This document shows positions 15,898 to 23,560 of a DNA stretch of 64,000 bases, piece after piece. Source of the DNA: Sphaerobacter thermophilus DSM 20745. Its GTDB lineage: Bacteria; Chloroflexota; Chloroflexia; Thermomicrobiales; Thermomicrobiaceae. The position numbers and the translations under genes are program-made. The stretch covers positions 620,001-684,000 of the forward strand of contig NC_013523.1 in assembly GCF_000024985.1 (NCBI RefSeq), read 5' to 3'. Each line of letters starts with the position of its first letter. Positions within the stretch are counted from its first letter, which is position 1. Below the pieces are notes generated by a model. The model was not told the DNA's origin and did no database searches. It saw only the letters and a program-made list of their open reading frames with translations.

Positions 15898-16201
15898 CGT
15901 CGAGCCCGAGCAGCTTGGCCGCGACCTTCTCGGCCGGCACGTGGTACTCCCCGGCTTCGATGCGCCGGCGCAGCTCCGCCACGCGTTCCGCGCGCATGTC
16001 GGGGCTGGAACGGACCGCCTCGGCCGCCCGCTGGATCTGGCGCAGCCCCTCGGACACCGCCACCGCTTCGGTCTCCCCGGTGGACGAGCCGCCTGTACCG
16101 GTCACACCCCGGTCGCGGTCGGTCCGTCGGGTGGCCTTCGCCTCCTGGGCGCGTGCAGCGTAGGCTTCGCGTGCCTTGTTCGTCCCGATCCGATCGATCA
16201 T
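15884..16201 (-). CDS. flgM: Anti-sigma-28 factor FlgM
   Basis: 105 residues. FlgM holds sigma-28 (FliA) inactive until the hook-basal body is complete and then is exported. The C-terminal sigma-binding segment is clear: MRAERVAELRRRIEAGEYHV followed by EKVAAKLLG. The N-terminal half is Thr/Gly/Glu-rich and likely disordered, as in the family. It has its own sigma-28-type promoter (16262-16289), giving the usual feedback loop with fliA at 19022. Confidence 0.94.
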   Translation of the reverse strand: MIDRIGTNKAREAYAARAQEAKATRRTDRDRGVTGTGGSSTGETEAVAVSEGLRQIQRAAEAVRSSPDMRAERVAELRRRIEAGEYHVPAEKVAAKLLGLDDDQA

Positions 16202-16261
16202 CTCTGGCTCCCACTCGCGCCTGGTTGGGTTAGGTCGCTGGACGATGACGTCCTACTCACA

Positions 16262-16289
16262 GTATCGGCCAGTCGCTCCGTTTCCTAAA
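16262..16289 (-). promoter_or_regulatory. Sigma-28-type promoter for flgM-flgN
   Basis: On the minus strand: TTTA, 16 bases, then GCCGATAC, about 60 bases upstream of flgM. The -10 is strong, the -35 is weaker than in the other three. Confidence 0.7.
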
Positions 16290-16325
16290 GGGCCAGTCGT
16301 GCCCGATACCCGGGTAGGCACCCGG

Positions 16326-17102
16326 TTACGAGCGCACCTGGATCGCGAGGCCCACCATCTCGTCGAGTGTCTGAAGCGCACGCGCATTGACGGTGTAGGC
16401 GCGTTGGGCCTCGATCAGCGTGGTCATCTGCTCGGCCAGATCGACCGTCGACGCCTCCAAGGCGCCGCTCTGGAGCGCAGGGAAGCCATCCGCGCCGGGT
16501 GTTCCGACCTGCGGCGGGCCGGAGGCGACCGTGGCTGCGAAGCGGTTCTGTCCCGCCGCCGCCAGTCCCTGCGGGTTGGCGAAGCGCGCCAGGGTGATCC
16601 GCCCGACCTCCACCGGGTTCACTTCCCCTGGCAGCGTGGCGAGGATTCGCCCCTCGGGCGTCACCTCGGTCACGCTGGCGCCGGGTGGGAGCGTGATGGG
16701 TGGGCTGAGCCGGTCGCCTGCGGGCGTCACGAGCTGGCCGGTGCTGTCGGGGCGGAACTGACCGTCCCGCGTGTAGAGGGTCTGGCCGTCCGGCGTGGTC
16801 AGGACGAAGAAGGTGTTCGGTCCAAGGATGGCGACATCGAGCGGGTTGCCGGTCGGCCGCGGGGTCCCCGGCTCGAAGACGCGGCTGATCCCGCCGATGG
16901 TCACTCCCTCGCCGATCTCGGTGACCGGGTCTGCAGCGCCGCCGGCGCGGGCCACCTCCAGGGGCTGCGGAGGCATGTCCACCATATCCACCCGCGCCGC
17001 TTTGAAGCCGGTCGTGCCGAGGTTGGCCACGTTGTTGGCGACGGCGTCGAGCCGCGCCTGCTGGACGCGCAACCCGTTGGCTCCGGTCGCGTAGAGACTG
17101 GT
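16326..17102 (-). CDS. flgG: Flagellar distal rod protein FlgG
   Basis: 258 residues. FlgG builds the distal rod. N-terminal rod motif (ARLDAVANNVANLGTTGFKA), mid-region NPLDVAILGPNTFFVLTTPD and C-terminal STVDLAEQMTTLIEAQRAYT all match the FlgF/FlgG family; length fits FlgG. Start 17102 follows GAGGAGG; an ATG 11 codons earlier was rejected on ribosome-binding-site grounds. It is 35 bases after flgF in the operon that begins near 20178. Its assignment as FlgG versus the adjacent paralogue as FlgF is by length and order and could be swapped. Confidence 0.9.
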   Translation of the reverse strand, partial: TSLYATGANGLRVQQARLDAVANNVANLGTTGFKAARVDMVDMPPQPLEVARAGGAADPVTEIGEGVTIGGISRVFEPGTPRPTGNPLDVAILGPNTFFVLTTPDGQTLYTRDGQFRPDSTGQLVTPAGDRLSPPITLPPGASVTEVTPEGRILATLPGEVNPVEVGRITLARFANPQGLAAAGQNRFAATVASGPPQVGTPGADGFPALQSGALEASTVDLAEQMTTLIEAQRAYTVNARALQTLDEMVGLAIQVRS

Positions 17103-17137
17103 CATCCGGTTCCTCCTCGTGCCGTCCCCCGGCACGC

Positions 17138-17881
17138 CTACGACACCACGCGTCCGATCTCGTTCACGGCGGTGCCCAACGTCGCGTCAGACACCTGCAG
17201 CATGCGCTGGGCGAGCGCGTAGCTGCGGCTCGCCTCCAGCATCTCGACCATCGACTGGGCCAGGTCGACGTTCGATTGCTCGACGAAGCCCTGGCTCACG
17301 CCGGCCGTCTCCGACTGTTGCCCGGCGCCTTCGATGGCGAAGCGGTTCTGACCGACGGCTTCTATCGGGGTGTCAGGTGGGAACTCCACGAGCTGCAGTT
17401 GACCCGCCGGTGCCCCGTTCACCAGGATCGTCCCGTCGGCAGTGACGTGGATGTCACCCTCGGGCAGGGTGATCGGGCCGTTGAGGCCGAGCACCGGGAA
17501 CCCGTCGCCGGTCACCAGGCGGCGGTCGGCGTCGAGTTGGAAGCGGCCGTCGCGGGTGTACTGCACGTCATCCGGCGTCTGCACGGCGAAGAAGGCCGTG
17601 CCGGCGATGGCGAGGTCGAGCGGCCGTCCGGTCTCAACGAGCGCGCCCTGGCTGAGGTCGATCGCCCGCTCCTCCGGTCGCACGGCGGTCGAGATCGACC
17701 CGATCGGGGTGGCGCTGCCGCCGGCGAACCGGCTGAGGAACATCTCCCGGAAATCCTGGACGGTCGTGCGGCGCGCCTTGTAGCCGGGTGTGCTGACGTT
17801 GGCAAGGTTCTCACTGATGGTGAGCTGGCGACTGAATTCGGCCATCATCGCCGCAGCCGCCTGATACATCGAGCGGATCAT
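17138..17881 (-). CDS. flgF: Flagellar proximal rod protein FlgF
   Basis: 247 residues. Second rod-family protein: N-terminal QLTISENLANVSTPGYKARR, mid RPLDLAIAGTAFFAVQTPDD, C-terminal SNVDLAQSMVEMLEASRSYA. It overlaps the stop of the LPQTG gene by 4 bp, so the surface protein and the rod proteins are in one transcription unit. The FlgF/FlgG split is tentative as noted for its neighbour. Confidence 0.9.
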   Translation of the reverse strand: MIRSMYQAAAAMMAEFSRQLTISENLANVSTPGYKARRTTVQDFREMFLSRFAGGSATPIGSISTAVRPEERAIDLSQGALVETGRPLDLAIAGTAFFAVQTPDDVQYTRDGRFQLDADRRLVTGDGFPVLGLNGPITLPEGDIHVTADGTILVNGAPAGQLQLVEFPPDTPIEAVGQNRFAIEGAGQQSETAGVSQGFVEQSNVDLAQSMVEMLEASRSYALAQRMLQVSDATLGTAVNEIGRVVS

Positions 17882-18510
17882 ATCTCCTCCGTGCTCCCCG
17901 GGACCGGGCGCCGCTGCCGCCGGACGCGGCGCAGCGCAACGAGCCCGACGAGCAGCGCCGCATTCGCCCCAAGAGCGAGGGGCATGCCCGGCCCGGTCTC
18001 CTGCGATGCCTGCCCGGTCTGCGGGAGGGTCGGCGGGAACTGTTGGATCTCCGCCGGAGTGCCAGGGAAGCTGCCGACCAAGACGCGGCGGGCATCCGGC
18101 CCGGGGTCCGGGTCCGGCTCCGGCTCGACGGTGACCATGACGAAGTCCCAGCCCCGGTCGGGGATGGGCTCCGGCAGCAGTTGGTCGACGTACGTGGTTG
18201 ATCCCTCCACGGCAGTGAAGCGTGCCAAGGGGTAGGTCTCACCGGTGGCCGAATTCATGAGCCACAGTTGGTAGCGCTCACCTGACGGGAGCGCCGGGAG
18301 CCCGACCAGGTCGGCGCGGATGTCTGCCTCTTCCAGGTTGACCAGGACCACGCCGTTGGCGTCAGCCGGTCCCCAGGTCGCCATCGTCGGCACGTGGGAG
18401 ACGATCACTCGCGTCGGGAACGACTCGGCGGCCGCGTGCGGTACAGCAGCCACGACGAGTGCGACAGCGAGCAGTGCGGCGGGCAGGTGCCGCAGCCAGC
18501 CACTAGGCAT
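17878..18510 (-). CDS. Secreted LPQTG-anchored protein with RskA-C-like domain, in the fliA-flgFG operon
   Basis: 210 residues. A signal peptide (about 1-28, ending HAAA) leads to a domain resembling the C-terminal domain of anti-sigma-K factors (GVVLVNLEEADIRADLVGLP, then GERYQLWLMN, residues 53-86). A complete sorting signal follows: LPQTG at 162-166, a hydrophobic helix around 177-194, and an Arg-rich tail (RRVRRQRR). It overlaps flgF by 4 bp and the SwrB-like gene by 8 bp. Role unknown; inferred to be anchored by a sortase, probably one of the two in this window. No zinc-finger anti-sigma domain is present, so it is not itself an obvious anti-sigma factor. Confidence 0.85.
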   Translation of the reverse strand: MPSGWLRHLPAALLAVALVVAAVPHAAAESFPTRVIVSHVPTMATWGPADANGVVLVNLEEADIRADLVGLPALPSGERYQLWLMNSATGETYPLARFTAVEGSTTYVDQLLPEPIPDRGWDFVMVTVEPEPDPDPGPDARRVLVGSFPGTPAEIQQFPPTLPQTGQASQETGPGMPLALGANAALLVGLVALRRVRRQRRPVPGSTEEI

Positions 18511-19000
18511 CGATCTGCCCCCGTTCGCCGCGGCCGTGGAGCCAGTAGAGCAGGCGCGCCTCCTGCCGGCCGGTGCCCAACTCGCGCGCCGCCGCAGCCA
18601 GCGACATCTGGCCGCTCAGCAAGTGCTCGATCGCCTCCGGCGACTGCATGCCGAGCTGTGCCGCGATCTCCTTCACATCGGGCGGCGGAGTGTTCGGGGC
18701 GGAGCGGCCGAAGGCGTGTGCCTGTGGCTGTCCGCTGAGGGGCTGCCCCTCGCCCGGGAGGGTCGTCATGCGCTCCCGCAGGGACGGCACCGGCGCGGCC
18801 GCGTTGGCCGCGGCCGTGGTGGCACTGACGATCTCTCGCCGGAGGCGGCGGATCTCCTGCCGCATCTCCTCGACCTCGCGCCGCAGGTGCCGGCTCTTCC
18901 CCAGGGCCGTGTTGGCCGTCCAGCCGGCCACCGAGGCCACGCCGAGGCCGGCGATCAGCCCAAGAACTTGCAGGTATGGCGAAACCGAGAGCCCGTCCAT
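18503..19000 (-). CDS. SwrB-like bitopic membrane protein downstream of fliA
   Basis: 165 residues. One N-terminal transmembrane helix (about 9-27), an Arg/Glu-rich coiled coil (about 36-60), a Pro/Ala linker, and a C-terminal HTH-like segment (EIAAQLGMQSPEAIEHLLSG and MSLAAAARELGTGRQEARLL, residues 110-155). In Bacillus, swrB lies immediately downstream of sigD and encodes a 167-residue protein with the same layout that promotes basal-body maturation. Here the gene follows fliA by 21 bases. The SwrB relation is inferred from position and architecture, not sequence identity. Confidence 0.65.
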   Translation of the reverse strand: MDGLSVSPYLQVLGLIAGLGVASVAGWTANTALGKSRHLRREVEEMRQEIRRLRREIVSATTAAANAAAPVPSLRERMTTLPGEGQPLSGQPQAHAFGRSAPNTPPPDVKEIAAQLGMQSPEAIEHLLSGQMSLAAAARELGTGRQEARLLYWLHGRGERGQIDA

Positions 19001-19021
19001 GGTTCTGGTCAGTATCCCCCT

Positions 19022-19816
19022 TTAGGTGAGCACGTCGTCCGCGCTCATACCACCTTCGTGGAGCAAGGCGCGGAGTTGCAGCCGAGCGCGGCTCAGCAAC
19101 TGACTCACCCGCGACTCGGTGATCCCCAGCACCTCGCTGATTTCCCGCAGCGTCAGCTCTTCGTAGTAATAGAGCGTCACAATCAAGCGGTCCCGCTCGG
19201 GCAGGCGCTCCAGCGCCGCGGCGAGACGGTGCACCAGATCGGACCGCACCGCGGCGTCGAGCGGCTCGGTCGCCTGGGCGTCGGGCAGGGTGTCCTCCAG
19301 CGTGCCCTCGCCGTCGCGGTCGGATTGCTGGAGCGGGAGAATCGCGCAGGCCGCGTCCTGGAGCGCCTGCCGGAAGGCGTCGATGGTCATGCCCAGGTGA
19401 GCCGCCACTTCCTCTTCGGGCGGCATACGGCCCGTCGCGGCGAAGATCTCCCGGTAGGCTTGCTCGATGGCGCGGGCCCGCTGCCGGGCGGTGCGTGGCA
19501 CCAGGTCAAGGGTCCGCACGGCGTCGATGATTGCTCCACGGATGCGCTGGATGGCGAAAGTCTCGAACTTGACGCCGCGCTCCGGGTCGAAGCGGTCGAT
19601 GGCCTCGATCAACCCGATGGTGCCGTACCCCAGCAGGTCGTCTCGGTCGAGCGTGGCGGTCAGCGCGACCCGCAACCGGTCCACCACGTACTTGACCAGG
19701 GGGGCATACTGCCGGATCAGCGCCTCGCGGGTGCTGCCGTCACGCTCGATGGCGTAGCGGCGCCACAGGGCTGTACCTGCTTCTGGGCTTCCCACAGTGA
19801 TCGACGCGGTGCTCAT
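19022..19816 (-). CDS. fliA: Flagellar sigma factor FliA (sigma-28 / SigD)
   Basis: 264 residues. It directs RNA polymerase to late flagellar genes. Region 2 (ALIRQYAPLVKYVVDRLRVA, DLLGYGTIGLIEAIDRFDP, RIRGAIIDAVRTLDLVPR) and region 4 (ERDRLIVTLYYYEELTLREI then LGITESRVSQLLSRARLQLR) are typical of FliA. Its anti-sigma FlgM is encoded at 15884. Four matching promoters are in the window. It is in the operon with small membrane proteins upstream and swrB-like, LPQTG protein, flgF and flgG downstream. Confidence 0.97.
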   Translation of the reverse strand: MSTASITVGSPEAGTALWRRYAIERDGSTREALIRQYAPLVKYVVDRLRVALTATLDRDDLLGYGTIGLIEAIDRFDPERGVKFETFAIQRIRGAIIDAVRTLDLVPRTARQRARAIEQAYREIFAATGRMPPEEEVAAHLGMTIDAFRQALQDAACAILPLQQSDRDGEGTLEDTLPDAQATEPLDAAVRSDLVHRLAAALERLPERDRLIVTLYYYEELTLREISEVLGITESRVSQLLSRARLQLRALLHEGGMSADDVLT

Positions 19817-19860
19817 CTCCGGCGTATCCCTCTATCTCGTGGTGTCACGGCGCGCGGACG

Positions 19861-20064
19861 CTAGTCGCCGGCCAGGGCTCCGTCGTGGTGCGTGCCCTGC
19901 TCGTCGGGGAGGGTGAAGTCGATCACACGCCCGCGGTCCTCCACCGGCTCGTCCTCGTCCTCCGAGCTTGGCTCTTCGGCCGGGGGCGGGGGAGCGATGA
20001 CTTCGGTGATGAGCAGCCCAGCGCAGATGGTGATGGCGAGGGCTCCGGTGCTGGCGAGCAGCAC
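19861..20064 (-). CDS. Small membrane protein, unknown function
   Basis: 67 residues from a GTG start that directly abuts the stop codon of the preceding small gene (TGAGTG). One hydrophobic helix (about 2-24) is followed by a Pro/Glu/Asp-rich acidic tail (PSSEDEDEPVEDRGRVIDF). No family recognised. It sits 44 bases upstream of fliA in the same direction, so is probably translationally coupled to the 37-residue gene and co-transcribed with fliA. Could be an assembly or signalling accessory; nothing in the sequence decides. Confidence 0.55.
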   Translation of the reverse strand: MLLASTGALAITICAGLLITEVIAPPPPAEEPSSEDEDEPVEDRGRVIDFTLPDEQGTHHDGALAGD

Positions 20065-20178
20065 TCACTCGATCGAGCGGGTCCGCACCAGGGTGATGAT
20101 GTAGACGGTGAGGAAGACACCAACTGCCAGCAGGAAGATCTGCTCGCGTGTCCCCGGCTGGCGTCGGGGCTTCCACAT
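20065..20178 (-). CDS. 37-residue single-helix membrane protein
   Basis: MWKPRRQPGTREQI, then a hydrophobic stretch (FLLAVGVFLTVYIITLV), ending RTRSIE. GGAGGAG lies about nine bases upstream of the ATG. The positive N-terminus predicts an N-in single-pass protein. Its stop is fused to the GTG of the next small gene. It is the first gene of the fliA operon as far as I can see. Too short for homology inference. Confidence 0.5.
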   Translation of the reverse strand: MWKPRRQPGTREQIFLLAVGVFLTVYIITLVRTRSIE

Positions 20179-20376
20179 ATCTGGCCTCTCCTCCAGCCAA
20201 TCCGTGCGACGCCCAGTGCCGCCCGGTTCGGCTGCCCGTGACGTCGCTGCTCCGGAGTTTCAACCCGATGCTACGGCAGGTCCGTTCAATCCAACATGGC
20301 CCGTCCGTCGCGGTTCTTCGGGGCCGGGCGTCATCAATGCCGACGGACCTCCGTACCGGTCTCAGACGGTGAGATG

Positions 20377-20388
20377 GTACGTACGTAC
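20377..20388. promoter_or_regulatory. Variant of the GTACGTAC palindrome upstream of the fliA operon
   Basis: GTACGTACGTAC, containing the GTACGTAC core of the TGTACGTACA sites twice. It lies in the 231-base gap between flhF and the small-gene/fliA operon, about 200 bases before the first start codon. The outer T and A of the full palindrome are not both present, so membership of the site family is uncertain. Confidence 0.4.
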
Positions 20389-20409
20389 TACGCATGGGCC
20401 ACATCCGCG

Positions 20410-21486
20410 TCACTGCCGTACCAGCTCCCGTTGGTAGCGGTACTCCATGGCGCTGAGCAGCAGATCAGCCAGCGCAGCCGGGGAAGCGACCGCAATGTCG
20501 TCCGGCACGAGCGGCCCGGCACAGGTGTAGGTGAGCGGCAGCCGGGTCTGTTCGACCAACCCGATCACGGCGGGGGCGCGGCGCGTCTCGTCGAGCTTGG
20601 TCGCGATCAGGCCGGCCGGGTTGAGGAGGGCGAAGCGCTGACTCGCCGCGATCAACTCGTCGAAGTCGCCGGTCATGGCGAGCGTGAGATAGCAGGTGAC
20701 CGGCGTGTTGCTGCCGATCAGGTTCCGCATCTCCCTCAGCATGGCGGCGTCGTAGGGGTTGCAGCCCGGGGTGTCGACCAGCACGAGGTCGGCCTCGGCC
20801 GTCTCCTCGAGTGCGTGGTCCAGGTCCTCGCGCGTGTAAACCGTATAGAAAGGAAGCTGCAGGATCTCAGCGAACGTCTTGAGCTGTGCGATGCCGCCCA
20901 CACGGTAGGTGTCGGTGGTGACCAGGGCCACGCGGCGCCCGCGGGTGGCGCTGAAGATTGCGGCCAGCTTGGCGATGGTGGTGGTCTTCCCTACGCCGGA
21001 CGGCCCGACCAGCGCGGCGACGACGCGCTCATGGCCCGTCCCGACCAGGTCCTCGGTGCTGATGCGTCGCTGGAGGACGTGGGTGACGGCCGCGTGCCGC
21101 CGAAGCGCCGAGCCCGCCCCGCAGGCCATCGCCAGGTCGCTCGCCAGGCGCTCGCTGACGCCGCACTGGCGGATGAAGTCGACGTCGAGGTCGTCCGGCC
21201 CCCAGGAACGTCCGATGTCGGACTCACCCGATGTACCGTTGGGCGCGCTGCCCGTGCGTGAGGCCCGGCGGCGCAGGGCGGCGAGCGCGTCAATACGCGG
21301 CAGCGGCCCGGTGCGGCCGTTGCCGGTCACGGGGAACTCTCCCGTCTGGCCGGTCGCGGCGACGATTTCCACCCCGCCATCAAAGGCGGAGCGACGCACC
21401 TCAAGGATGAGGGCGTCCGGGCCAAGCTCCTCCTTGGCCTGGCGGATGGCGTCCGTCACAGTCGCGGCACGAAACGTCTGACCCAT
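20410..21486 (-). CDS. flhF: Flagellar SRP-like GTPase FlhF
   Basis: 358 residues. FlhF is an SRP-family GTPase controlling flagellar placement and number. N-terminal B domain (MGQTFRAATVTDAIRQAKEE, then LGPDALILEVRR), N domain, then G domain with GPSGVGKTTTIAKLAAI, TTDTYRVGGIAQLKTFAEIL and VDTPGCNPYD; the DTxGR element reads DTPGC, lacking the usual Arg. It follows flhA by 7 bases. No flhG is seen next to it, although flhF and flhG are commonly paired. Confidence 0.94.
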   Translation of the reverse strand: MGQTFRAATVTDAIRQAKEELGPDALILEVRRSAFDGGVEIVAATGQTGEFPVTGNGRTGPLPRIDALAALRRRASRTGSAPNGTSGESDIGRSWGPDDLDVDFIRQCGVSERLASDLAMACGAGSALRRHAAVTHVLQRRISTEDLVGTGHERVVAALVGPSGVGKTTTIAKLAAIFSATRGRRVALVTTDTYRVGGIAQLKTFAEILQLPFYTVYTREDLDHALEETAEADLVLVDTPGCNPYDAAMLREMRNLIGSNTPVTCYLTLAMTGDFDELIAASQRFALLNPAGLIATKLDETRRAPAVIGLVEQTRLPLTYTCAGPLVPDDIAVASPAALADLLLSAMEYRYQRELVRQ

Positions 21487-21493
21487 GCTTCAC

Positions 21494-23560
21494 CTACACC
21501 CGTACCATGCCGGCAGCGTGGACCTGCACGTTGGGCGCGATCTCCCGGTAGGAGAGGATGGTCAGGTTGGGCAGTGAGCGTTCGGTTGCGCGCCGCAGAG
21601 CCAGCCGAATCCCGGCCGGCACGAGCAGGATCGGCTGGCGACCAAGGCTGGCGACCCGCTCCATCTCGCGGGCGATTGCCGTCAAGAGACGCTGTAGCCA
21701 CTCAGGGTCGAGCGAGAGTTGCGGCCCGGACTCGGTGGCCTGCAGGGAGTCGACCAGGTGAGACGATACCTCCGGCTGCAGGGTCAGGACGTAGAGGTCG
21801 CCCTCCGGCGTGGCGTAGCGGGCCGAGATGGCTGGCGCCAGGGCGGCGCGCACATGCTCCGCCAGGGTGGGCACGTCCTTGGTCGTCCGGGCATGGTTGC
21901 CGAGAGCCTCGAGCACGGTTACGAGGTCGCGGATCGAGATCCCCTCCCGCAGGAGGTGCTGGAGGACCTGCTGCACCTCGGCCAGGGAGAGCAGGTGCGG
22001 CACCAGCTCGTCGACCACCGCCGGGTGCTCCATCCGCACGCCGTCCAGCAGGCGCTGCACATCCTGCCGTCGCAGGATGTCCGCGGCGTGGGTGCGGATG
22101 ACCTCGCTCAGGTGCGTGGTCACGACCGAGGCCGGGTCCACCACCGTGTAGCCCAGCGCCTCGGCGTGCATCCGCTGGCTCTCCGGGATCCACTTGGCCG
22201 CCAGCCCGAAGGCCGGCTCGCGGCCGTCGATCCCGTCGATCTCGCCGCTGACCCCGCCCGCGTTCATGGCCATGAGCCGGTCGGGGTAGACCTCTCCCGC
22301 GGCGACCTCGACCCCGCGCAGCTTGATGCGGTACTCGTTGGGGCGCAGTTGCAGGTTGTCCCGGATCCGGATGGTCGGCACCGTGATGCCGAGGTCGAGC
22401 GCGACCTGCCGCCGCACCAGCGTGATACGTTTCAGCAGCGTGCCGCCCTGCGCCTCGTCGACGAGCGGGATCAGGCCGTAGCCGATCTCCAGCTCCATCG
22501 GGTCGACGCGTAGCAGATCCATCATGTCCTCGTCGACGGGCGTCTCGGGCGGTGCCTCCTCGACCGGCGCGGTCCGCCCGTGCTGGCGCACGAGCTGGCT
22601 GGCGCCGAGCAGGGCGACCGCGATCACGAAGAAGGGCAGCTTGGGTAGGCCCGGGATCACGGCCAGCAGGAGGAGGAGCGCGCCGCCAATCGCCAGGGCG
22701 CGCGGATTCTTCAGGACCTGGCGCACCATATCGTGTCCCAGGTCGTGGTCCGAGGCCGACGCGCGGGTGACGATGATGCCGGTCGCGGTCGAGATGAGGA
22801 GGGCCGGGATCTGCGTGACCAGCCCGTCGCCCACGGTCAGCAGCGCGTAGGTGCGCAGCGCTTCGCCGATCGGCAGCCCACGCTGGAGCGCGCCGATAAC
22901 GACCCCGCCGATGATGTTCACGATGATGATGAGGATCCCGGCGATGGCGTCGCCCTTGACGAACTTGCTAGCGCCGTCCATGGCGCCGTAGAAGTTGGCC
23001 TCGCGGGCGATCTGCTGCCGCCGTGCGCGGGCCTCGTCCTCCGTGATGAGCCCGGCGTTGAGGTCGGCGTCGATCGCCATTTGCTTGCCCGGCATGGCGT
23101 CGAGGGTGAAGCGGGCAGCCACTTCGGCCACGCGCCCGGCGCCGTTGGTGATGACCACAAACTGGATCACCACCAGGATCACGAAGACGACGATCCCGAC
23201 GACGTAGTTGCCGCCGACGACGAACGACCCGAATGCCTCGATGACCTGCCCGGCGTCGCCCTGAAGCAGGATCAGTCGGGACGACGTGACGTTGAGGCCG
23301 AGGCGGAAGAGGGTTGCCAGAAGCAACAGCGACGGGAAGGCCGAGAACTGCAGCGGCTCCAGCAGGTAGATCGACACCAGCAGGATGGTGAGCGCCCCCG
23401 CGATGTTCAGCGTGATCAGCACGTCGACGATCGCGGGCGGGATGGGCACGATCATCATGGCGACGATCATGATGACGCCCACCGCCAGGACGACATCGCT
23501 GTACTGGGTGAGCCGCCGGAGACCGGTGGCCGGCGTGCTACTGCTCGCCGTCGTTACCAT
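21494..23560 (-). CDS. flhA: Flagellar export gate protein FlhA
   Basis: 688 residues. FlhA is the nonameric ion-conducting export gate. Membrane helices occupy residues about 20-330 with the FHIPEP-type signature region (DAMPGKQMAIDADLNAGLIT, then EDEARARRQQIAREANFYGA) and GDGLVTQIPALLISTATGII; the rest is the cytoplasmic ring domain that docks FliJ and chaperones. It overlaps flhB by 7 bp and precedes flhF. Confidence 0.97.
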   Translation of the reverse strand: MVTTASSSTPATGLRRLTQYSDVVLAVGVIMIVAMMIVPIPPAIVDVLITLNIAGALTILLVSIYLLEPLQFSAFPSLLLLATLFRLGLNVTSSRLILLQGDAGQVIEAFGSFVVGGNYVVGIVVFVILVVIQFVVITNGAGRVAEVAARFTLDAMPGKQMAIDADLNAGLITEDEARARRQQIAREANFYGAMDGASKFVKGDAIAGILIIIVNIIGGVVIGALQRGLPIGEALRTYALLTVGDGLVTQIPALLISTATGIIVTRASASDHDLGHDMVRQVLKNPRALAIGGALLLLLAVIPGLPKLPFFVIAVALLGASQLVRQHGRTAPVEEAPPETPVDEDMMDLLRVDPMELEIGYGLIPLVDEAQGGTLLKRITLVRRQVALDLGITVPTIRIRDNLQLRPNEYRIKLRGVEVAAGEVYPDRLMAMNAGGVSGEIDGIDGREPAFGLAAKWIPESQRMHAEALGYTVVDPASVVTTHLSEVIRTHAADILRRQDVQRLLDGVRMEHPAVVDELVPHLLSLAEVQQVLQHLLREGISIRDLVTVLEALGNHARTTKDVPTLAEHVRAALAPAISARYATPEGDLYVLTLQPEVSSHLVDSLQATESGPQLSLDPEWLQRLLTAIAREMERVASLGRQPILLVPAGIRLALRRATERSLPNLTILSYREIAPNVQVHAAGMVRV

